Origin: Nelumbo lutea
Lineage: Eukaryota; Streptophyta; Magnoliopsida; Proteales; Nelumbonaceae
DNA: 64,000 nucleotides
Direction: 5' to 3'
NCBI GenBank assembly: GCA_022828595.1
Contig: JAKGHH010000002.1
Coordinates: forward strand, 76,728,383-76,792,382
The position numbers and the translations under genes are program-made. Of the stretch, positions 56,415 through 64,000 are shown one piece after another. Within the stretch, counting starts at the first letter, position 1, and the number at the start of each line of letters is the position of its first letter. The notes under the pieces are model-generated. The model was not told where the DNA came from, did no database searches, and worked only from the letters and a program-made list of their open reading frames with translations.

Positions 56415-58845
56415 AAGGAGGATTAGGATGCAAGAAGGAAGATGGAGGCAAAGAAGCAAGATGGAAAGGGGTCCTTCGTTTCAGTGAGAAGATGGAGAAA
56501 TGAGACCACAATTGAGGTGAAGAAGCTAGTTTTAGAATTAGGAAAAAGCAAAAGCCAATTAGTTCTGAAACTAAGAGAAGAGAAAAGAGCAACTATTTTC
56601 TTAATAGGAGAAGCTACTCAGTGGTTAAAAGGGTTCGTCGATGGAGCACTATTTTCAGTGAACAATGATGGATGGAAGAGTTCTTTGGAACTTCCAAGAC
56701 GATATCAGGTGGTATTGAAATCCAATCAGAAGGGATGGTTTGTGGCTGTGACTGAGGCTTTTGGCTACAATAGAAAACAAATGGTTTGTCTTCCAGAAGG
56801 AAAACAGGGATTGGGTTGGAGATTGTTAGCTTAGAAGCTTCAAGAATTTCTGTCGGTGAAAGCTGTTGATCTGACCAAAGGCAAACAAGAACAATCAAAA
56901 AGAATCCCTAGAAAAGTTGTTTGACAGTGTCGAGCCCCAAGATGATGCTGAAATAAGTATGCGAGAAAAAAGATGAGGAGTGATACCTGATTGTTAGAAT
57001 TAGCAAAGTTCAGAGGTTGGTTCTGTACAAAGACAGAGGAGATTGGGAACGTAAACTAATGAAAAGGCTGGTAGGAAGGCATCTGATTGGAATCTTGGAC
57101 GCAGTCATGAAAAAACTCCTAGTGCTGGGGTCTCTGTTTTCCCTTTTGATGATAGAAAAGCCATTTGGATACCAGAGAGAGGACTGTGAACTTCAGAATG
57201 GTAGAAATGGAGTTGGGGTGGTTTTGATTAAAACTGGTCTTTATCTTGCAATAGTAAGGATCTCAATACTGGACCTTTTGATCTGAAACTGATTGGGCTC
57301 CCATTTATATTGTGGGAAAAAAGATTCTATTGAGAGAATTGATACAGCTTTAGGAGGGTGTTCCATTAGAGATCAAATTTGATAACCTCCATGCGGTGAG
57401 GATTAAAATCACAGGGGTGAAGATTGAAATTGTCCCCCAATCAATTGATATCTTAGTTGAATTGTCACTCAAATTTTTTTTGAAAGAAACATTGGATGTG
57501 TTGATCCTACTTCGTTCGCTGAAATGGTCAAAAGGAAGTCTATCACAGACCCTGGGGGCAGCCCATTTGAAATTGCAAGGTAACAGAAACTTGGGCCCAT
57601 TCACTTCAGATCCTTTGGGAGGTTTATCAGGTTGAGTTGTGGACTCAACTAAAATTCCCTGCAAGTCCTTACAGAATGGGCCTTGTTGTTAAGTGGTCAC
57701 ATGAGGCGCAACCTGAGCTCGACCAAGGACAATAACTCCCGTTAGACCTGTTCACAGGCCGGACTTCTGGCCAGGCCCATTCAAATTTTGGCAAAAGCTA
57801 AGCCCGCCCGACACATGATCAGGTCTAGTTCCCGTATGCCTTCATCCCAAATCAATGGTAAGAGGCATCTAGAATCTATTTCTCATCTGAAGAGTTTGAT
57901 GCAATCAATTTCAAGGAAGGGTCTTCTAATATTCCTTCTGAAGTAAAGCTAGATCGTCCAAACCCCAGGCATGTTAGGAACAGGTCCGACGAGATGGAAG
58001 CCATTGATAATGAATGGATCCACTATGATCAACCAGATGTTGATATCGATGACTCTGATTCTGAATCTGGACAAGACATTGGTTCATTGGTTGACAGTGT
58101 CTATCAGGGGGAAACTATTGTGGAAAACTCTAGACAATTTGAACATGAACACTCTGTTAAAGATGTTGAGGCTACAAAGAGATCCCATCTTCAATTCCAG
58201 AGGCAGATGGAAGGGGCCCTAACTAGGTGTTTTGTATGTTGAGGTGGCTAAAGTGGGAAATCAAAGCCCATATAAGGGGTTACTAGAACCAAATTTTCAA
58301 CTTAGGCAGAGTGTCTATAAGGGATTGGTAGAGAGTCATTCTAAGCCAAGCAAAGAGACATCGAGCAGGGATAAGCAACGGATTTTGGGGAGTACACATA
58401 ATGTTAATTCCATTTCGGAGAGATCTCCGGAAGAAATACCAGCTAGATAGAATAGTAAACCTCAAATCCTTGAACTAGAAAAGAATTTGACCAATCCAGA
58501 GTTGCCAAACCCTCATTCTCCTCTGAATCCAAGTACTATTCTCAAGTTATTTTTGCCTACTAACCATTGCTCTATGCCTAAAGGTCTCTCTCTTGGTACC
58601 CAAGAAACTATCTTGCCGCAAGCCAAGTTGAATTTAGATGGAGAGAAGGTGGTTAATAATGGAAGGGTACTGTCTGTTGAAAAGGAGACAAAGGGGAGGG
58701 GAATTTCGGAGTTGATAGAAAGATTCCTTGAGGAGTTGAAGAACAAAGAATTAGAGAAAGGGAACATTGATGAGGCGAAGGATATTGGTAATTTTGGCGA
58801 GGCTTCTTAAGCTCAATGTGGGGATGGGTTTGGTGAGTCCGGTGT
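56415..58845 (+). mobile_element. LINE 5' part with ORF1 pieces, in an RFC3 intron
   Basis: Starts near 56415 and has a first ORF from Met at 56442 (130 codons; RRWRNETTIEVKKLVLELGK). It continues in shifting frames through acidic, low-complexity ORF1-type sequence (DIDDSDSESGQ near 58040; a charged piece ending 58810). No zinc knuckle or endonuclease seen. Truncated where it meets the copia-3 piece. The ORF1 identity is by layout and composition. Confidence 0.5.
57743..57827. mobile_element. hAT-like MITE, family 1, copy C (85 bp)
   Basis: TAGACCTGTTCAcaGGCC on the left and its inverted form on the right. Flanks actcccgt (57735-57742) and gttcccgt (57828-57835) agree at six of eight bases. 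An internally deleted relative of the copies at 1783 and 26123. Confidence 0.75.
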
Positions 58846-60057
58846 CAGAGAAGTGAGAGGGTGATAAACATTACGAATTTTGACATTGGTAATTTCAGCC
58901 CCACTAAAATTCGAGTCACATCAAGTTGTTTTCTTTGTCGTTGCTGAATTTTGACATCAAAAGTGAGAGGGTGATAAACATTCAACTCATTACGAATGTT
59001 TCTCATACTAGCATAGTACTCCTCAAGACTCTGATTGCCCTGTTGCAGATTAAAGTATTCATGATACAACTGATATACTCTGGTTGTATTGTCTTGGCCA
59101 GAATACAACTTCTTAGCATGGTCCCACACATCTTTAGCAGTGTCAAGAAACATGAAATTTACACTAATCTTGAGTTCCATATTGTTCCATAACCACGTGA
59201 TAATCTGTGCATCCTCTTGTTCCCAGTCATCATACTCATGAGAATCAGTGGAGGGTTTTTCCCCCTTATGTGTTTCACCTTCTTCTTTGCTTTTAGAAAA
59301 ACTTCTACAGATTTGGCCCAAGGTGCATAATTCTCTCCATTCAGTTTAATGGAGGTCATTTGAACATTCAGGTAATCAGTAGGTATCATCACATTAGACT
59401 TGCTATAACTGCTATCTCCCATTGCTGAATTCGGCAAACTGCACACTAGACCACACCACACACTGATCACACTAGTTTCAGCACTTGTTATTGCTGAAGA
59501 TTGCACTCTTTACACCACAAACCCTAGCCCACAACTAACTGAAATCTCACCACACTACATGAGGACCACTCCCCCTTCGAAACACACTGAAAACAACATA
59601 AACCCTAGCACACTACAGTCTGAAATCCCACCATATGATCTGAAACATACTTCTTATTTGATTCATAACAAAAAAAAGGCATAGAAATCTCTTACCTCAT
59701 CACCCAAAATTCAAACTACACAAGACACCCACTGCACCACACAAATCAGTCATTTCCTCTTCATCGATTAGGGGAGGGCTTCTTAGAAACCACAGCAACC
59801 GACCACGAACAGCACAACTGGAGGCATAGAGACCTCCAAGGGAAGAGGGGGACCACTCCTTTTCAGCCCTTTCCCTTATCTCCAACCGATGGCAAAGAAA
59901 CCAAGAGAAAACCCTAGACTGGGTGCACAGAAAACAGAAATCTGGGCAGATCCGAATTGCTTAGTTGAGCTCTGATACCATATTATGATTCGGCCTGCCC
60001 TTGAGTTCTATTAGCCTGATAACAACCAAGAAGAGAGAAGAAGAAAGAAGAAAGAGA

Positions 60058-60102
<45 letters not shown>

Positions 60103-60241
60103 GGAGAAAAGGAGAGAAGAAAAGTCTGGTTCGAATGAGAGAAAAGTTACCTCTCCCATTCGGCCAGATATGTTTTATATTACTAACATAATGGAAAAGA
60201 TACATGTGCCCCTACTTAAGTGAGGGACACTAGTTCTAACA
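58846..60241 (-). mobile_element. copia-3: 5' LTR, primer site and truncated gag
   Basis: Minus strand. LTR about 59986-60241 (TGTTAGAAC .. GAATCA), containing (ga)n at 60053-60097. Primer-binding site TGGTATCAGAGCTC (59967-59980). An untranslated leader follows, then gag from MGDSSYSK (59424 down) with LNGENYAPWAKSVEVF, TWLWNNMELKISVNFMFL and LEEYYASMRNIRNEL. The element is cut off at about 58850. A frame change in gag lies near 59290. pol and the 3' LTR are missing. Confidence 0.8.
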
Positions 60242-60304
60242 TAATATTACACATCAGCAACCTCAACATAAGTATAAAGACAGAAATACCCCTACATACT
60301 CGAC

Positions 60305-61320
60305 ACTAACACTAATGATACAATTCTGTTTTGTGATGGTGGTGATCCTAGATAGATGGAAAACATGGAGATGATTTATCTATTTTTTAGAGAATGTTGA
60401 ATCTAAAATAATAGCTGTCATTCTTGACAAGCTCATCTCTAGGGCTGATGCTAGAAATCTCTGATAAAGGGTTAGAGAGTAGGCAGAGAGGAGATTCCTA
60501 TCACTCACCTGTAGTTTTCTAATGATACAATTCTGTTCTATGATGGTGGTGATCCTAGATGGGTGCAAAACATGAAGATGATTGTATCTATTTTTGAGAG
60601 AAATGTCGAATCTAAATATCAATTGGGAGAATCGTATTGTGTGGCTGAATATGGAGAACAGAGGAATTTTAGATGCAACAGAGATCTTGGGATGTACGGA
60701 TTCTCAATGGCCGATGAATTTATTTGGGGATGCCTTTGGGGGATTATCCTAGAGGTAGCAACTTTTGGAATCCGGTAATAGAGAGGTTTACTAAAAAGTT
60801 GGGCTTCCTGGGAAAAAAATTTATTTATCTTTGGGAGGGACGATCACCCTTATTAGGTCTACTCTAGCCAACTTACCAGTTTATTTGTTGTCAATGTTTA
60901 GAATTCCAATTCCATAAAAGGTTAGCAAGGGGCTAGAAAAGATGATGAGGAATTTTTCATGTGAACTAGGGGAAACGAATGTTTGTTTGCTTGCTAAGTG
61001 GCTCTGGAGGTTGCAATTGATAGAGATAAGTTGTTGGCAAAAGTAATCATTAGTATTCATGGGCTTGCGGCTGATGGTTGGGACACTGTAGTGCTGATTA
61101 GGGCAACAAGAGCTGCACTATGGAAGGTCATTCATGCTATTTTGCCTTCTTTTATGCCTCATATCAAGTATAGCCCTTGTTTTGGTGATGAGGATCAAAT
61201 TAAGAGATATCGAAAGAGAACCAAAGCTGCTCCTATGCTTCTTTGGCATCACTATGATGATGTGGGGCCCACATGGGAGCTGGATTTGCAGTGGATCAAC
61301 TTGGGAAGACCCTAGAGTGT
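60305..61320 (+). pseudogene. LINE RT fragment with internal duplication
   Basis: A palm motif C piece (NDTILF.DGGDPRW) occurs twice, at about 60313-60405 and 60519-60617. Then come FW(N)PVIERFTKKLG, ITLIRSTLANLPVYLLSMF, LLAKWLWRL, IDRDKLLAKVIISIHG and LWKVIHAILPSFMPHI in the standard C-terminal order of plant LINE RTs, across frame changes. The catalytic YADD reads ND in both copies. Confidence 0.7.
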
Positions 61321-61621
61321 TCAATCCACCTTAAGATGCTCTTTGTGTGGTTGAGTTTTCAGTTGGACAGGACTTATTTTTGTAATTTTGCATGTTTAGG
61401 GGTTATATTTGGAGACAAGTCTTAGTCTAGTAATTACTCTTTGTTTGGATTTATGTTTGTAATTGTTTGGGGCAGGTTTAGTCTAATCTAGCTTCTTTTT
61501 TGTAAGTGGCTTGTTGTGCAAGCTTGTAAGGCTCTTTTGAAGAACAGTTTTGGTTAATGAACAATAAAGTTTCTCTACAGAATTTGGTGTGATTGCCTAG
61601 GATTTTCATCTTATTTCCACA
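61321..61621. other. non-coding gap
   Basis: T-rich sequence with aataaag near 61562 and no recognisable protein; possibly an untranslated tail of the preceding LINE. Confidence 0.35.
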
Positions 61622-61920
61622 ATTTTTTTTTATCAATAACTGGAACTTTTCATTAAATTGTAAATTAATTAAATAAGTACAACAAAAAAGACGTTGTGAG
61701 AAATAAACCCTCTTATCTCTCCCCAAATACATAACCAATTACCCCTCCCCCCCGCTCTAGCAAGAGTTTCAGCAAAGGAGTTGACACTTCCTTTTACTCA
61801 TTGTACTCTCACCTCCATGTTCTGCATCAAACATTTAAATGCCTTCCTCTCATTATTATAGATCCACAAGCTTGCCTCTTCAAATGACTTCAATCAAATT
61901 GAATGATCATTACTGTGATG
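61622..61920 (-). mobile_element. LINE 3' end (RNase H terminus and tail)
   Basis: Minus strand: RVQ-VKGSVNSFAETLARAG (61800-61750), the end of a LINE RNase H, followed by a short UTR and poly(A) at 61621-61632 (T-run on the plus strand). Confidence 0.65.
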
Positions 61921-62029
61921 GACCAAGTTCGTAGAGATTTTCCTAACAGCAAAGGGAAAACTTCAATATCTTATTGATCCTAGGCTGTTGGTTGATTCTA
62001 GTAGATTCACTTAGTGGGTCTAAGTGAAT

Positions 62030-62180
62030 GCTTAGATTAAGACATGGCTATGGAACAGCATGGACCCTAAAATCAGCATCAATCTTATATTTTTGGATAC
62101 AGCAAAAGAAACTTGGGAGTATCGGTAACAGTAATATCATGGGCATAACAATGTTAGTAGGGTATATCCCAGGATTACTT
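62030..62180 (+). pseudogene. copia gag fragment
   Basis: TWLWNSMDPKISINLIFLDT, then NNVSRVYP, matching the gag of the copia-3 type (TWLWNNMELKISVNFMFL). Confidence 0.65.
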
Positions 62181-62224
62181 TTCACCTCAGCACAGTGACA
62201 AGATTAGGGCATTCACTTGGGAGG

Positions 62225-62520
62225 TATATTATATGAAAATCAATACCTACGATGCTTTTCTAAAAAGAACTTATTGGTGCTTATTCCCACACACTTGTTC
62301 TCTTTGTATGGCAAGTGGAGAGACTGCTTATCATTTGCTAATCTCCTATCCATTTGTCACTAGTATTTGGGATTGGGTTTTCTCTCTCTTTAGTTGCAGG
62401 TGGAGCCCCCACCCCACCCCTACCCTTCCTGATGGAATGGGATTTTTGGTTCGAAGAACAGAGTTTGGGGCAGGAACTGATTTTAGGATTTTACAACCCA
62501 TATAGTGTAGTAGGGTATGG
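62225..62520 (+). pseudogene. LINE zf-RVT fragment
   Basis: DAFLKRTYWCLFPHTCSLC, then ETAYHLLISYPFVTSIWDWV: the Cys/His pattern of the plant LINE zf-RVT domain. The ORF runs on into unrelated sequence. Confidence 0.7.
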
Positions 62521-63554
62521 AACTTGACCGACACATTGAATTTACTAAAATACCCATTAGATTATTGTTGTAAGGTATATAAACTTATGTATTTATGTCT
62601 TGAATTTGATAATGCTTTGAATCTTATGTGAAGGATAATTAAGAATCCATGTTTTCAACATGTTTCAATCAAATAATTGGAAATTTTGATGTTTGTTCAG
62701 GTTATTTTGCTTGTTTATAGCATATATGTAACAGGAAATTAGATTATTTTGCTTGTTCAGGTTATTTTGCGGGTTCTGGACCCAACCTACCAACCCGACC
62801 TGCCCCACCCTCAAATGCGAGGAGGGTAGGGTCAAGGAGCGTTTTGCATTGTGTGCAGGAAACCCGCTGCAGGTCTTGGGTAGGGTACGGGTTGGGAGGT
62901 TTGAGGAGGTGGGAAGGTGATGCAGTAGGGCTGGAAAAAACCATCACAAGAGAGAGAGAGAGAGAGAAAGAGGAGAAAGAGGAGAAAGAGTAGAGAAAGA
63001 GAAAAGATAGAAATCCCAAGGAATCATTCCAAGGGTCCTAGAATCACTCTAGGGTTTGTAAGAATCACTCCGTACAACAAACTTGCAAGAGAGCTCTAAA
63101 GAAATTTTCATTCATTCACAAGTTAAGAAGTGGACTAATAGTAATTAATTAATGCTGATAAAAAAAATCTTCATTCATTCATTTCTTCAAAAGGAAAAGA
63201 ATACATCTATTTATAAAGTGACTTGTGTGGCCCGGAATACTGTTCATCATATTTACAAAAAAACCACTCCTTGTCTTGTGCATCAAGAAACATAATAACT
63301 TTCTACCTATTAATGCAAATAAACTAAAAATTGAAAGAGAAACACTACTAAGCTAGAGGAACAAAATGCTATAGCCCAAGCCCACATGGGACTGGTTAAA
63401 ATGACGAAAATACCCATACTGTCCAAATATACAGAAATACAGAAACTTTTAGAAATTTCCAATTTTGATTCTTCAGCTCCTACATTAGGAGGATCTAGAA
63501 TTTACAAAACTCTCTGTGAACCCACCCTGTTGCCATCCCTATCCCCTGGTCAAA
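62521..63554. other. unassigned, LTR-like features
   Basis: A short duplicated phrase gcttgttcaggttattttgc (62690-62770), a GC-rich gggtt..ggacccaacc palindromic block (62770-62930), (ga)n at 62950-62968, and on the minus strand a TATA-like ctttataaatag (63210-63221). This could be a solo LTR interrupting a LINE (zf-RVT left, RNase H right). No clear TG..CA ends or duplication found. Confidence 0.35.
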
Positions 63555-64000
63555 TGTTAAAAGCCTATGTCAAACTGCATGGTTCAACCCACCTTTGAAG
63601 AGAGGGAACATGATGTGGAGGGTGGCACGTTGGGTAAAGACATTGGATATGTATACTCACTTTTTAGTGGATGACATCATTAGAGGATGGAAGCAGGTAG
63701 CTTCCTCATCTACATCTAGTGGATGACATCACTAGAGAAGGGTAACCTTGTGTCACCCACCAGGATAAAAAAGAAAAAAAAACAAATAAAGCTGAATTTT
63801 GATGAATGTATCTTGGGTAATCCAAGCTCTTAAGGAATTAAGGAAGTTTCCAGGGATGAATATGTAGCCATTCTAGCAATGTTTTCTAGTCCTATAGTGC
63901 TACAACCTCCGTTACAGCTGAACTAACCGCAACATTACAAGGTTTTAGACTGGCAAAGAACACTAAACTGCACCAACATGCACGTGGAAGGTGATTCTAG
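63555..64000 (+). mobile_element. LINE RNase H fragment running off the window
   Basis: PPLKRGNMMWRVARWVKTLD, then DDIIRGWKQVASSS. RNase H pieces KLNFDECILGNPSS and VTAELTA follow, then HVEGDS at the window edge. Same family as the tails at 25490, 47131 and 48360. Confidence 0.7.

Noticed and set aside
1..64000. CRISPR arrays, bacterial operons, tRNA or rRNA genes
   Set aside because: No regularly spaced repeats with unique spacers, no cloverleaf or rRNA motifs; the content is plant nuclear.

Overview
The window is nuclear DNA of a flowering plant. Evidence: GT-AG introns, an intact FAR1-RELATED SEQUENCE gene, exons of a plant-type replication factor C subunit 3 gene, and dense plant transposable elements (L1-type LINEs, Ty1/copia and other LTR elements, PIF/Harbinger, hAT-like MITEs, a Helitron). 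The LINE proteins look dicot or early-diverging angiosperm, but the lineage cannot be fixed from sequence alone. No rRNA, tRNA or CRISPR array was recognised.

Layout. 1-4.9 kb: intergenic DNA with two decayed host-gene fragments in the same orientation (a MARF1/limkain-type gene and a methionyl-tRNA synthetase), two MITEs and a LINE tail. 4.9-11.5 kb: one large PIF/Harbinger element on the minus strand with a decayed transposase, a decayed Myb/SANT-like gene and an intact small viroplasmin-fold ORF. Its transposase is split by a 1.55-kb solo LTR with an exact 5-bp target duplication. 12.6-31.7 kb: a graveyard of LINE copies on both strands with MITEs. A copia element (25871-31417) sits inside a LINE RNase H domain and itself carries a hAT-like MITE exactly at its LTR/primer-binding-site junction. 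33.2-37.5 kb: the one clearly intact gene, a 754-residue FAR1-type protein on the minus strand with an inferred 5'UTR exon and 1.76-kb leader intron. Its upstream region is built of a MITE, a Helitron and Harbinger-type MITEs.

42.3-56.3 kb: six exons encoding the C-terminal ~161 residues of RFC3 (minus strand), open and in phase across every junction. Only short ORFs cover these exons, so they are easy to miss. One RFC3 intron is about 10.3 kb and holds a copia element with two nested solo LTRs, an older copia remnant split by a DNA transposon that is itself split by a LINE, and another LINE. The 5' half of RFC3 must lie beyond base 64000. The intron upstream of its first visible exon runs at least 7.7 kb and is filled with LINE and copia pieces.

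Two host genes therefore account for almost all plausible cellular function here: a FAR1-type nuclear protein derived from a Mutator transposase, and a clamp-loader subunit. The rest is a layered record of transposition, much of it datable in relative order from target-site duplications.
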